From Mycobacterium gordonae (GTDB taxonomy: Bacteria; Actinomycetota; Actinomycetes; Mycobacteriales; Mycobacteriaceae): a stretch of DNA of 64,000 nucleotides. This document shows positions 1 to 8,584 of this stretch, piece by piece. Both the position numbers and the translations under genes were made by a program. How positions within the stretch are numbered: the stretch's first letter is position 1; each line of letters begins with the position of its first letter. The DNA is taken from assembly GCF_002101675.1 (NCBI RefSeq), contig NZ_LQOY01000016.1, forward strand, positions 1 to 64,000. Reading direction: 5' to 3'. Under the pieces are notes generated by a model. It saw nothing but the letters and a program-made list of their open reading frames with translations. It had not been told where the DNA came from and searched no databases.

Positions 1-119
1 ATGCTCCCCAACAACTCTGGGGTGCCGGGCTTCTCAAACGTCAACGCGCACAGGCGATCCGCGTACGCTTCGAGTCCGCGGAGGACCTCGGCGATCTCCT
101 CGCACGTGCTCGCTGACAT
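1..119 (-). CDS. 13E12/DUF222-family protein, 5' end only
   Basis: An open frame starts at the ATG complementary to 117-119 and runs off the left edge of the window (39 codons visible). The product begins MSASTCEEIAEVL and continues with RLCALTF, which resembles the N-terminus of mycobacterial 13E12-repeat (DUF222, HNH endonuclease-like) proteins. Only the N-terminal helix is present, so neither the DUF222 body nor an HNH motif can be checked. This family is multicopy in mycobacteria and often marks variable regions, which fits the accessory cluster that follows. It could instead be a truncated relic. Confidence 0.5.
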   Translation of the reverse strand, partial: MSASTCEEIAEVLRGLEAYADRLCALTFEKPGTPELLGS

Positions 120-454
120 ACCTTGAATTGTACGAACGGGTACTGACAAGTCGCCGTTAGCTGCTGGCCGGAACGCCGTCGACTCAACAGATTTCGTGGT
201 GGGTGACCAAGGCGGTGACTGCCCGATGCCGCGATCGCTGCACTTCGAACGAAGACATGCCAAGCTCCGTCCTGCGCGACCGAGATGGCGCGAGGTCGAT
301 AGTTGCCGCACGCTGGTTCTCACCACGACAGCCGAGACCCCGCAGCCCCGCGTTGACGTTCAATGTCTAAGATAGTAAAAATAGACTTACGCGCCGAACC
401 GCGGTGAAGTGTGGGCGGCCCATCGCCGCGCCGCCGCGTGGGAACGGAGAGCTC
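120..454. other. Divergent intergenic region upstream of the catabolic operon
   Basis: About 335 bases without a convincing gene, lying between the divergent 13E12-type fragment and the first Rieske oxygenase. The right part becomes AT-rich (about 361-390) and holds an inverted repeat and a possible -10 box TAAGAT at 369-374. The left part shows nothing I can name. Confidence 0.5.
365..386. promoter_or_regulatory. Inverted repeat, candidate operator/promoter of the Rieske operon
   Basis: GTCTA (365-369) and TAGAC (382-386) are perfect inverted arms around a 12-base AT-rich centre. A TANNNT-type -10 (TAAGAT, 369-374) overlaps the left arm, so a bound repressor would block transcription. Related CTA...GAT...TAA...TAG strings occur at 6048-6067 and 8578-8602 in the same cluster. 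The regulator is not in the window next to it; assignment as an operator is inference. Confidence 0.4.
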
Positions 455-1576
455 GTGACGGACATATCTTCAGACCTACCCGGAACCGAAGACCCCTCAG
501 ACCAGGAGTTCGGGCCGTCCGGGATTGCGCTGTCCACCTACCGCTTTCCGACGGGCTGGTTCATCGTCGGCTTCGCGTCTGATCTTGCTTCCGGCGAGGT
601 CAAGCGGGTGCACTACTTCGGTGAGGAGTTGGTGCTGTTTCGCACCAAGTCGGGCAAGGTGCATGTGCTGGACGCCTACTGCCAGCACCTGGGCGCCAAC
701 ATGGGCGTCGGTGGCACGGTGGAGGGCGAACACATCGTCTGCCCGTGGCACGGCTGGCAGTGGCGTGGTGACGGCACCAATGCGCTGATCCCGTACAGCA
801 AGATCGGCTGCAAGAACAACGTCCGCATTCGTACCTATCCGGCCACCGAGTGGTACGGCTTCATCCTGGTCTGGCACGAGCGCCACGGGCGTGCCCCGTA
901 CTGGCAGCCGCCGGTGCTGCCCGAGCTCGAGACCGACGAGTACTACCCGCTGCATCCGCATACTCGGATGGTCAATCGGGTCAAGGTGCACGCGCAGATG
1001 ATCATCGAAAACGCGGCCGACCCGTATCACGTGCAATACGTGCACAAAGCGGCCAACCCCGCCAACACCGCCTCGTTCGAGGTGTCCGGCTATCACCTGC
1101 ACGCCACCGTCAACGCCCATTTCGGCGGCGGCCGGGCCAAGACCTGGCTGACGCCGAACGGTCCGGTAGACGCCAAGATCATCTACGACAACTACTCGCT
1201 GGGACTGGGCGTCGTCCGCTTCCCGAGCGACCTGGTGGCCACCTGCCAGGTCACCGGCCAGACCCCCGTCGACGAGGACTACACCGACTACTTCTACACC
1301 CAGGCCTCCATCCGTGAGCCCGGCGACAAAGGTGACGCTCCGACCGGCCGTGCGGCTAAATTCCTGGCGCTGCAACAGGAAGTGATCAAACAGGACTTCT
1401 TCACCTGGGAGAACATGAAGTATTTGGAGAAGCCAAACCTGGCGCCGGAAGAGGCACATGACTATGCGGCGCTGCGCCGCTGGGCGCACCGCTTCTACCC
1501 AGGTAAACAACCGTCTCCCAATGACTTCGGCTATACCGCCGACGGCCAGCCGGACCCGGCGGCTGCTGAGGCCTGA
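455..1576 (+). CDS. Rieske non-heme iron oxygenase, KshA-like
   Basis: Oxygenase component of a Rieske monooxygenase. With the GTG at 455 as start the product is 373 aa. The Rieske [2Fe-2S] ligands are C76-x-H78 and C96-x2-H99 (CQH and CPWH). The mononuclear iron site reads N186-x2-D189-x2-H192-x4-H197, the same spacing as in 3-ketosteroid 9-alpha-hydroxylase KshA. I chose GTG 455 because GGAGA lies 4 bases upstream; an in-frame GTG at 404 would add 17 unlikely residues. The stop overlaps the ATG of the ligase by one base, so the two are co-transcribed. No ferredoxin or reductase partner is encoded here, so it must borrow one. The substrate is unknown; a steroid, terpenoid or aromatic acid is possible. 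Confidence 0.88.
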   Translation: MTDISSDLPGTEDPSDQEFGPSGIALSTYRFPTGWFIVGFASDLASGEVKRVHYFGEELVLFRTKSGKVHVLDAYCQHLGANMGVGGTVEGEHIVCPWHGWQWRGDGTNALIPYSKIGCKNNVRIRTYPATEWYGFILVWHERHGRAPYWQPPVLPELETDEYYPLHPHTRMVNRVKVHAQMIIENAADPYHVQYVHKAANPANTASFEVSGYHLHATVNAHFGGGRAKTWLTPNGPVDAKIIYDNYSLGLGVVRFPSDLVATCQVTGQTPVDEDYTDYFYTQASIREPGDKGDAPTGRAAKFLALQQEVIKQDFFTWENMKYLEKPNLAPEEAHDYAALRRWAHRFYPGKQPSPNDFGYTADGQPDPAAAEA

Positions 1577-3135
1577 TGGGACCTCTCGAGCCGGCCGACT
1601 TCGGTGTCGACAGCTTCACCGTCCCGGCAGTGCTCGATCGCCGCGCCGAGCAGTATCCGGACCGGGTGATGCTGTCGGTGGCCGGCATCGACATCACCTT
1701 CGAGCAGTTGCGGCAACGCTCGTGTGCGGCGGCCGATCTGTTGGTGCGCAGCGGTATCGGTGCCGGTGACTGCATTGCGTTGTTCACCGCGACCTGTCCG
1801 GAGTGGATTTATTTCTGGCTGGGGGCGGCCCGGATCGGCGCCGTGAGCGCCGCGGTGAACGCGGCCAACAAGGGTGATTTCCTCCTGCACAGCCTCACGC
1901 TGTCGCGGGCGAAGCTGGTCATCACCGACGCAGACCGGCGGCATCGCATCGATGAGATCGCAGATGTGAAAACCATTGTGGTGGAGGACGACTCGATCGC
2001 CACAGCGCTCGACCGAGACGTTACCTTCCCCGGGGTCGACGGCAACGAGACGGGGGCGCTGTTCTTCACCTCGGGCACCACCGGGCCGTCGAAGGCGGTT
2101 GCCACATCCTGGCAGTACCTGTTCACCGTGGCGGCCACCGCGGCCCAGGCCTGGGAGTTGAGGGCGGGGGAGGTGTTGTGGACCGCGATGCCGCTGTTTC
2201 ACCTCAGCGCGGCCCCCAGCGTGCTGGCGCCGATGCTGGTCGGCGCAACGACGTTGCTGGCCGGTGCTTTTCACCCCCATCAAGTATGGGACGACGTCCG
2301 GGCACACGGGGCAGTCGGTTTCGTGGGTGCCGGCGCGATGGTGTCGATGCTGCAGAACCAGCCCGCCGATCCGCGCGATGCGGAGCTGCCGCTGCGGTTC
2401 ATCTCGGCAGCCCCCATTGACGCAACCTCCTACCGGATGATCGAAAAGCGTTACCGCTGCGCCGTTGTCACCATGTACGGTATGACCGAGGCCTTTCCCC
2501 TCGCGGTCAACGGCGTCTCCTACGACGGGGTGCCCGGCACTTCGGGCCGCATCAACCCGAACTTCGAGGTGCGCATCGTAAACACCAACGGTGCGGAGTT
2601 ACCAACTGGATCAGTCGGGGAAATCATCTGCCGGCCGCGGTTCGCCCACCTGATGAGCCAGGGTTATGTGCGTGCGGGTGACGGTCCGGATTTGCGGGTC
2701 GATCCACACCCGGACTGGTTCCGCACCGGCGATCTGGGCAGACTCGACCATGACGGCAACCTGACCTACGTGGACCGGGTCAAGGACTCGCTGCGCCGAC
2801 GCGGGGAAAATGTCTCGTCGGTGGAAGTGGAGGCGGTGGTGATGACGCACCCGGCGGTGGCCGAGGCCGCCGCGATCGCCGTGCCCAGTGATCTCGGTGA
2901 AGACGACATCCTGCTGATCGTGACGTTGCGGCCTTCGGCCACAATGGATTGCGCCGAGCTGCTCGACTACTGTGCGGCCCGGATGCCCTATTTCTGCGTA
3001 CCGCGGTACGTCGATACGGTCGAGGAACTTCCGAGAAATGTTATCGGGCGGATACGCAAAGACCTGTTGCGCGCCCGGGGATTGTCGGCAGGTGTGTGGG
3101 ATCGTGAGCGCCACGGATACGTGGTGAGTCGGTGA
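1576..3135 (+). CDS. Acyl-CoA ligase (class I adenylate-forming, FadD-like)
   Basis: A 519-aa ANL-superfamily enzyme that would activate a carboxylic acid to its AMP ester and then its CoA thioester. The phosphate loop TSGTTGPSK covers residues 165-173. The aromatic motif YGMTEA, the DWFRTGDLG hinge region and a C-terminal GRIRKDLLR with the catalytic lysine region are all present. The start ATG overlaps the oxygenase stop (TGATG). Next to an oxygenase and two hotdog proteins, it probably primes the substrate for beta-oxidation-like steps. Length is typical of CaiC/FadD-type ligases. Substrate is not predictable from sequence. Confidence 0.88.
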   Translation: MGPLEPADFGVDSFTVPAVLDRRAEQYPDRVMLSVAGIDITFEQLRQRSCAAADLLVRSGIGAGDCIALFTATCPEWIYFWLGAARIGAVSAAVNAANKGDFLLHSLTLSRAKLVITDADRRHRIDEIADVKTIVVEDDSIATALDRDVTFPGVDGNETGALFFTSGTTGPSKAVATSWQYLFTVAATAAQAWELRAGEVLWTAMPLFHLSAAPSVLAPMLVGATTLLAGAFHPHQVWDDVRAHGAVGFVGAGAMVSMLQNQPADPRDAELPLRFISAAPIDATSYRMIEKRYRCAVVTMYGMTEAFPLAVNGVSYDGVPGTSGRINPNFEVRIVNTNGAELPTGSVGEIICRPRFAHLMSQGYVRAGDGPDLRVDPHPDWFRTGDLGRLDHDGNLTYVDRVKDSLRRRGENVSSVEVEAVVMTHPAVAEAAAIAVPSDLGEDDILLIVTLRPSATMDCAELLDYCAARMPYFCVPRYVDTVEELPRNVIGRIRKDLLRARGLSAGVWDRERHGYVVSR

Positions 3136-3163
3136 GTCCGGAAGGCGAGGTTCGAGAAACACC

Positions 3164-3586
3164 ATGACAATGACCTATCAGGAACAGCAGATGCTGCAGG
3201 CCGCGACCGGTCGCGCCGGCATCCTGGATCTCACCGCGCGACACAACCGGGCCTACTCCGCCGGAAACCGTGAAGCCTGGATCGGCACCTTTCGCCATTC
3301 CGGCGCCCGTTACACCCGCGGGGGCGAGACTTTCACCGATCTGTGGTCGGCATTCGACGGCGGCGACGGGCAGCGCCTGGTCAGCCTCGATCACGAAATC
3401 CACATTGATGGCGTGCACGCGACTCAGCATTGCGTGGCAATACTTTTCGCAGCAGTACACAATGACACCACCCTGCAGGCGACCGGCACCTACCGCGATC
3501 AGCTCATCTATGAACGGGGCGGCTGGTACTTCACCTCCCGCGAGCTTGTCTGGGACTCGGTACCCAGCCGCCATCTCGTCATGTGA
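3164..3586 (+). CDS. SnoaL-like / NTF2-fold protein
   Basis: A 140-aa protein of the SnoaL_4/NTF2-like cone fold. It has the typical N-terminal helix (LTARHNRAYSAGN), a middle strand segment with H-x-I-H-I-D and a C-terminal WYFTSRELVWDS strand. Members act as small hydratases, isomerases or dehydratases or as subunits of dioxygenases; no catalytic residue is certain here. It starts 28 bases after the ligase and its stop overlaps the next gene by 4 bases. A second possible start ATG lies two codons downstream (3170). Its role is inferred only from position in the catabolic operon. Confidence 0.75.
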   Translation: MTMTYQEQQMLQAATGRAGILDLTARHNRAYSAGNREAWIGTFRHSGARYTRGGETFTDLWSAFDGGDGQRLVSLDHEIHIDGVHATQHCVAILFAAVHNDTTLQATGTYRDQLIYERGGWYFTSRELVWDSVPSRHLVM

Positions 3587-4119
3587 GTGTCGCCGTGGAG
3601 CTGAGTTACCAGCTGGCTTTCGGCAGCTACGAAGACGCACTGCGAATGGTCGGCAAGGCGGGCGAACCCCGCACGGCGGCAACGCCGATCAGCGCTGCGC
3701 GCATCCAGTTGTTCGCCGCCATGGTCCGTGACGGCAATCGTTCGTACTGGGATGCCGAGTTCGCCCGCCAGCGGTGGGGTGGCCTGCTGGCACCCCCGGC
3801 CCTGTTGATGGGCTGGCTGGTCCCGCCACCGTGGCAGCCGGGGGGCCGCCCGCCGACCGCGTCACTCGCCTTGCGGGTCCCGTTGCCCGGTACCACCTTC
3901 ATCAACGCCGCCAACGTTGTCGAGTTCCTGCACCCGATCCTGGAAGGCGACCGGCTCACCGCCATCGAGGAGCTGGTGTCGGTGTCCCCGGAGAAGCGGA
4001 CCCGGCTCGGCGCGGGGCATTTCGTCGAAACGCTGGAAACCTATCGCCGCCAGGACGGCGCCGTCGTCGCAATGTCCCGCAACACCCTGTTCCGGTTCAC
4101 CCCCGAGTCGCTACCGTGA
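3583..4119 (+). CDS. MaoC-like N-terminal hotdog protein (putative hydratase subunit)
   Basis: A 178-aa single-hotdog protein resembling the N-terminal MaoC dehydratase domain. Features are a long leading helix with YWDAEF, an APPALLMGW segment, and a VVEFLHPILEGDRL strand. It starts at GTG 3583, overlapping the previous stop (GTGA), and its own stop overlaps the next start in the same way. Together with the following 146-aa hotdog gene it looks like a split two-subunit enoyl-CoA hydratase, as known for ChsH1/ChsH2 in mycobacterial steroid side-chain breakdown. The clear D/H catalytic motif is not in this half, as expected for a structural partner. Confidence 0.75.
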   Translation: MSVAVELSYQLAFGSYEDALRMVGKAGEPRTAATPISAARIQLFAAMVRDGNRSYWDAEFARQRWGGLLAPPALLMGWLVPPPWQPGGRPPTASLALRVPLPGTTFINAANVVEFLHPILEGDRLTAIEELVSVSPEKRTRLGAGHFVETLETYRRQDGAVVAMSRNTLFRFTPESLP

Positions 4120-4556
4120 GTGATCTGGACTGGAATGCGATTAGCATTCCCGCCCACCTGCCCGACGTCGTCGACGAGATCACCTACCAACGGGTGATCG
4201 AGAATGCCGGGGCAACCTGGGACTATTTTCCCGGCCACTTCGACCCGGCTTATGCGCAAAGCCACGGAAATCCAACGATTTTCGTCAACACCATGCACCT
4301 GGCCGGATTTGCCGACCGGCTAGCGACCGACTGGGCCGGTCCGGGCAGTCGCGTGGTGCGACGCTCGATGCGGCTGGCCGGCTCGATCTATGCCGGGGAC
4401 ACCATGGTCGGCCGCGGCCAGGCGGTGGCCAAACGTTGCGACACCACGACAGACCCGCCCCGCTATCTGGTCGACCTGCGGATCGAGGTGCGCAACCAGC
4501 ACGACGTCCTGTGCTGCCCGGTCGAGATCACTTTGCAGCTTCCTCAACCGGATTGA
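4116..4556 (+). CDS. MaoC-like hotdog protein (putative catalytic hydratase subunit)
   Basis: A 146-aa hotdog protein starting at GTG 4116, 4 bases inside the preceding gene. The hot region reads YFPGHFDPAYAQSHGNP followed by TMHLAGFADR, placed like the hydratase-2 motif, but the usual G-D-x-N-P-x-H is altered. It is probably the catalytic partner of the preceding MaoC-N-like protein in a heteromeric hydratase acting on the CoA ester made by the ligase. The last 29 bases overlap tail to tail with the aldehyde dehydrogenase gene on the other strand. Confidence 0.75.
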   Translation: MSDLDWNAISIPAHLPDVVDEITYQRVIENAGATWDYFPGHFDPAYAQSHGNPTIFVNTMHLAGFADRLATDWAGPGSRVVRRSMRLAGSIYAGDTMVGRGQAVAKRCDTTTDPPRYLVDLRIEVRNQHDVLCCPVEITLQLPQPD

Positions 4557-6012
4557 GCGGAGGCAACTTTCCGTTGCAGGCGACCGACTGCAGCTCCACA
4601 TACTCCTCCAAGCCCTCCGGCCCGAACTCACGGCCGATCCCCGAGTGCTTGAAACCCCCGAACGGGGTGCTGATGTCGAGCATGTACATGTTGATGCCAT
4701 AGGTGCCGGTCCGAACCCGCGCCGCGATATCCAGGCCATGGGCGGTGTCGGCGGTCCACACCGAGCCGGCCAGACCGTAATCGCTGTCGTTGGCGATCCG
4801 GACCGCGTCGTCCTCGTCGGCATATGTCAGCACCGTCAGCACCGGACCGAATATCTCCTCGCGGGCGATTCGCATGTCGTTGGTGGCGTCGGTGAACAGT
4901 GTGGGGCGCACGTACCAGCCGCGCGGCTCGGGTGCGTCCGCGCCTCCGGTCACCAGGCGGGCACCCTGCTGTTGTCCGGACCGGATGTAATCCTGGACCC
5001 GCCGCTGTTGGCGTTGCGCCACAAGGGGTCCGATGTCGGTCTTGTCATCGGTGGGGTCGCCGACGGACAGGCTCGACATCATGTCGGCCAGTGCGTCGAC
5101 GAGGTCGTCGTGACGCTGCCGGCTGACCAGGATGCGGGTCTGCGCGACGCAGGCCTGGCCGTTGTTCATCAGCCCGGCGGTCTTCAGCCCGGCCACCGTC
5201 TTGCCGATGTCGGCGTCGTCGAGGACGATGGCCGCCGACTTGCCGCCCAGTTCCAGGCTCACCCGCTTCAACTGCTCGCCGCACAGGGCCGCGATGCGCC
5301 GCCCGGTGGCGCTCGATCCGGTGAACGCGACTTTGTCCACGCCGGAATGCCGGACCAGCGCCTCGCCGGCAGCCGGGCCGCCGGTGACCACGGAGACGAC
5401 GCCCTCCGGCAGCTCGAGCTGTTCGATCATCTCGGCCAACCACAAAGCATCCAAAGGGGTTTCGGGCGCGGGCTTGATCACCACGCTGCAGCCGGCGATC
5501 AGCGCGGGAATCAGCTTGGGCATGATCAGGCACTGCGGGACGTTCCACGGCACGATCGCCCCGACCACACCGACGGGCGCCCGGCGCAGGTGCGCCTCGC
5601 CCAGCACACCCCGCCGGCGTTCCACCCAAGGGAAGTCGCGGGCGGCCGCAAGTGTCAGATGGATCATCGACGCGGCCCCGGCCGCTTGCCCGAGCCGGCT
5701 GAAACTGCGTGGCGAGCCCATCTGGGCGGTGATCAGGTCGGCCATCTCGTCGATGTGCCGGCCGTAAACCCCGGCAAGTTCTTCGATCTTGCGCATCCGC
5801 TCCTGCGGCTGGAGCCGCGGCCACGGTCCCTGGTCGAAGGCATGGCGGGCGGCCGTGACGGCGGCGTCCACATCCTCGGTGGATCCGGCGGGGACGTCGG
5901 CGATCTGCTCCTCGGTGTGCGGCGAGATGACCGACAGACGCTCCGGGCTGGACGGTTTGCGCCACCGGCCGCCGATGAACAGTTGGTCATAGGAGCGGAG
6001 ACTCGCCGTCAT
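4528..6012 (-). CDS. Aldehyde dehydrogenase (NAD(P)-dependent)
   Basis: A 494-aa aldehyde dehydrogenase that oxidises an aldehyde to the acid. The general-base glutamate is E254 (LELGGKS) and the nucleophile is C288 (NNGQAC). The cofactor-binding stretch VPWNVP, IKPAPETP and FTGSSATGR is intact. It begins with ATG 6012 and reads leftward, so it is divergent from the lipocalin-like gene at 6105; the 92-base gap has an inverted repeat at 6048-6067. Its 3' end overlaps the hotdog gene by 29 bases. It probably handles an aldehyde released by one of the two Rieske oxygenases. The specific substrate is unknown. Confidence 0.9.
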   Translation of the reverse strand: MTASLRSYDQLFIGGRWRKPSSPERLSVISPHTEEQIADVPAGSTEDVDAAVTAARHAFDQGPWPRLQPQERMRKIEELAGVYGRHIDEMADLITAQMGSPRSFSRLGQAAGAASMIHLTLAAARDFPWVERRRGVLGEAHLRRAPVGVVGAIVPWNVPQCLIMPKLIPALIAGCSVVIKPAPETPLDALWLAEMIEQLELPEGVVSVVTGGPAAGEALVRHSGVDKVAFTGSSATGRRIAALCGEQLKRVSLELGGKSAAIVLDDADIGKTVAGLKTAGLMNNGQACVAQTRILVSRQRHDDLVDALADMMSSLSVGDPTDDKTDIGPLVAQRQQRRVQDYIRSGQQQGARLVTGGADAPEPRGWYVRPTLFTDATNDMRIAREEIFGPVLTVLTYADEDDAVRIANDSDYGLAGSVWTADTAHGLDIAARVRTGTYGINMYMLDISTPFGGFKHSGIGREFGPEGLEEYVELQSVACNGKLPPLNPVEEAAK

Positions 6013-6047
6013 CGGGTGACCACCTCAGGGCAGGCGACGGTAATTTC

Positions 6048-6067
6048 GCTATTGATGCTAACATAGC
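6048..6067. promoter_or_regulatory. Inverted repeat in the divergent ALDH / lipocalin promoter
   Basis: GCTAT (6048-6052) and ATAGC (6063-6067) are perfect inverted arms separated by 10 bases (TGATGCTAAC). The site sits between two divergent starts (6012 minus and 6105 plus), the expected place for a shared operator. It resembles the sites at 365-386 and 8578-8602. Confidence 0.4.
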
Positions 6068-6104
6068 CAAAAAAGCGGGGTTTCCCCTCGAGACGAGGCG
6101 TGAC

Positions 6105-7421
6105 GTGACCAGCGACTGGCGTAGCTACCCGTTCGAATTGGTGCCCGGTGATAGTCAACTGGATTTCCCCGCGGCCGAAGGCCAGCACCCCGATCAGGAG
6201 TCCGACACCTGGTTCATCGCCGGTGAACTGGCCTCCGCCGATCGCTCTTTCGCGTTCCTGACCATTTTCAACCGGAACCGGCCGGGCGGCAGCATCGTCG
6301 CGGATTTCTACACGCTGGCGCTGTTCGATCTCGACACCGGTGAGTACGGCACCTACACCGATTACGACATGCCGCCGGCCAGTGCCGAACCGGGTGCCAC
6401 GCCGAAACTGTCAAGCGCGGTAGGGCACCTGGACGTGTCCTACGACACCGGAGCCGGTGTTGCCCGGTGGGCCACGGTGCGCGACGCCGATGGCGCATTA
6501 CGGCCTTACACCTACGACATCAGCCTGACGGGCACCGACCAGGCCGGCCAAGCCATGCGCCTGGACCTCACCGTCACGCCGACCCGGGCCCCGACACCGC
6601 TGGGCGCCTCGACCTACAACGGCAAGATCGCCTGCTTCGGCCAGGACGACACCTACTCCTACTTCCAGACCGGCATGGCCATGACCGGGACCCTGCAGTG
6701 GGGCGAAATCCGGGAACCGGTGACTGGAACGGCCGGACACGTGGACCGGCAATGGTTTCCCAAGTATGCGGGCGGCGGAACCGGTGAGCCGCCGCGCACC
6801 AGATCCCACGAATGGCGCACCATCAACTTCGACAACGGCGTGGACATGAGCATCTGGCGCCAATTCTTGCGCACCGAAGGCAATGCGCTGCAACCGTTTA
6901 CCGGCATCACGACGAGCTATCCCGACGGACGGCCGCCGCAGTGTGTCGAGGACTTCGAGGTGACGGTCAGCAGCTACGTGCGGTGGCCCGATGAAATCCG
7001 CACCCTGATCCGCCCGCCGAGCAAGGCCCGCTACCTGCCCGATCGTCACCGGATCCGCTGTGCGGCATTGGGATTGGATATCGTCGGTGAGCCGCTGGTG
7101 GCCGCTCCGGCGCATGGCCTGCCGATCGAATACATGGAAGGTCCCTACCGCTACCGAGGAACGCTGGCGGGTGAGGCGGTGACCGGGTTCGCGTTCAACG
7201 AGCGCTCGCTGGCGATGTACCGGGACTGGGAGTTAGTTGACGTGCTGGCGTGCGCAGAGGCTGACGATCCCGACATCCGGGGTGCGGTCGATCAGTTGAC
7301 GTCGCTACTGGCATCCGGCCGCCTCGACGAGGCGCTGGAGTTGGTGTCGAAGCTGCGCGACCACCGGACCGCCGCAACCATCCTCGACGACCTCAGCACG
7401 GCGTTGAGTCAGCCAGCGTGA
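6105..7421 (+). CDS. Lipocalin-like (AttH/CrtC-type) protein
   Basis: A 438-aa protein with a beta-rich central part resembling AttH/carotenoid 1,2-hydratase (CrtC) proteins. It contains GHVDRQWFPKY, at the position of the family's W-D-H-Q-W signature, and YMEGPYRYRGTL further on, with a short helical C-terminus (about 400-438). No signal peptide is evident, so it may be cytoplasmic. Members hydrate or modify isoprenoid-like lipids, which would fit a terpenoid or steroid catabolic cluster. Start is GTG 6105; the ALDH gene diverges from it. The 3' end overlaps the second Rieske gene by 29 bases. Family assignment is moderate; function is not established. Confidence 0.65.
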   Translation: MTSDWRSYPFELVPGDSQLDFPAAEGQHPDQESDTWFIAGELASADRSFAFLTIFNRNRPGGSIVADFYTLALFDLDTGEYGTYTDYDMPPASAEPGATPKLSSAVGHLDVSYDTGAGVARWATVRDADGALRPYTYDISLTGTDQAGQAMRLDLTVTPTRAPTPLGASTYNGKIACFGQDDTYSYFQTGMAMTGTLQWGEIREPVTGTAGHVDRQWFPKYAGGGTGEPPRTRSHEWRTINFDNGVDMSIWRQFLRTEGNALQPFTGITTSYPDGRPPQCVEDFEVTVSSYVRWPDEIRTLIRPPSKARYLPDRHRIRCAALGLDIVGEPLVAAPAHGLPIEYMEGPYRYRGTLAGEAVTGFAFNERSLAMYRDWELVDVLACAEADDPDIRGAVDQLTSLLASGRLDEALELVSKLRDHRTAATILDDLSTALSQPA

Positions 7422-8547
7422 GTGCCCGCTGCCACGCCAGGTGCCGATGCTGCAGCCCAGGTTCATTGCGCCCAAACACAAGTCGCTGCCGCGCACCGGA
7501 TTCCAGATTGGCCTGCAGGCTTTCCACCAACCGGTAGTCCTCGTCGCGCACTGTAGCGTGGGCGTACTCGAAAACGGCCTGTGCACCCGCGGCGACGGAG
7601 TCGTCGGACATGTCCAGCGGAGTCGAGTTCTGGTGGACGGTGATGGATCTGCCCGGCCGGTCGCCGGGATACACGCGAAACAGCTCGCCGTTGGCGATCG
7701 TCACCGAGATCACGATGTTGGGGAATAGCGCGTAGATGACGACCAGGTTGTTCAACGGAACCCATTGGTCTTCGGCCTTCTCGTCAAGGTCGAGAATCGT
7801 GTTCAGCGGGAAGATCAACCGGTGGTGCGGACCGTAGGCGTCGAACACGGTGCAGTTACTGCGGGCGATGGTCGCAAACGTCTGCTGATGCACGGTGGCG
7901 AAGTGATAGTTCTCGGCGAAGGTGTCGATGGCCAGCTTCCAGTTGATGGGGGAGTCGAGCACCTTCTCGCCGAGCGGTGACCAGCGGCCGATGCCCCAGG
8001 AGTCGAGCTCGTCCGCCAGCGGTCCCAGATGCGCGGCCACGTCCAACTCAGTGCCGGGTTCCATTGCCACCCAGAGGAATCCGGCGAACTCGGTGGCGGG
8101 AAGTTCGGTCAGCCCGTCGGACTTGGGTGTGACATCGGGGAACCCTTCCCGGCCCGGCACTGTCACCAGGCGGCCGGTGTTGTCGTACGTCCAGGCGTGG
8201 TACGGACAGGTGAAGCGCCTGGCGACCCCGCACCCCGAAGCCACCTGTGACTGCCGGTGCAGACACACATTGTCGAAGGCCTGCACGGAACCGTCGGCCG
8301 TCCTGGTCAGCAAGATCGAACGGCCCATCACCGTCTTCGTGCAGTACGAACCGGGTGTCGGCAACTCGGAGACGTAGCCGACCAACTGGGGGCTGGCCAG
8401 CACCATCGCGCGGTCGCGCTCATGGGGTTCGGATGCGGTGTACTCGCGCGCGTCGACGTGGTGCTGGGTGGGTGCAAGGTCAGTTGTCTTGTCCCGCGCC
8501 AATTTCAGAGCGCGCCGCGTGAGGTCGATGAGCTGGTCGTGTTGCAT
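7393..8547 (-). CDS. Rieske aromatic-ring-hydroxylating oxygenase, alpha-subunit type
   Basis: A 384-aa Rieske oxygenase. The [2Fe-2S] ligands are C95-x-H97 and C114-x2-H117; the mononuclear iron motif is E212-x2-H215-x4-H220 (ENYHFATVH), different from the KshA-type site of the first oxygenase. I place the start at the ATG complementary to 8547 (MQHDQL), preceded by a CCGGGGG stretch. The longer open frame to 8619 would add 24 residues and cross the palindrome at 8585-8602, so it is unlikely. No beta subunit or electron-transfer partner is nearby. It likely belongs to the same degradative regulon as the left operon. Confidence 0.87.
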   Translation of the reverse strand: MQHDQLIDLTRRALKLARDKTTDLAPTQHHVDAREYTASEPHERDRAMVLASPQLVGYVSELPTPGSYCTKTVMGRSILLTRTADGSVQAFDNVCLHRQSQVASGCGVARRFTCPYHAWTYDNTGRLVTVPGREGFPDVTPKSDGLTELPATEFAGFLWVAMEPGTELDVAAHLGPLADELDSWGIGRWSPLGEKVLDSPINWKLAIDTFAENYHFATVHQQTFATIARSNCTVFDAYGPHHRLIFPLNTILDLDEKAEDQWVPLNNLVVIYALFPNIVISVTIANGELFRVYPGDRPGRSITVHQNSTPLDMSDDSVAAGAQAVFEYAHATVRDEDYRLVESLQANLESGARQRLVFGRNEPGLQHRHLAWQRALTLADSTPC

Positions 8548-8584
8548 CCGAACCCCCGGAGTAGCGATGGCCTTCACCCTAAGA

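Noticed and set aside
4390..6066. Plus-strand frame of 558 codons over the aldehyde dehydrogenase
   Set aside because: The minus-strand ALDH is complete with E254 and C288; the plus-strand product is a composition artefact.
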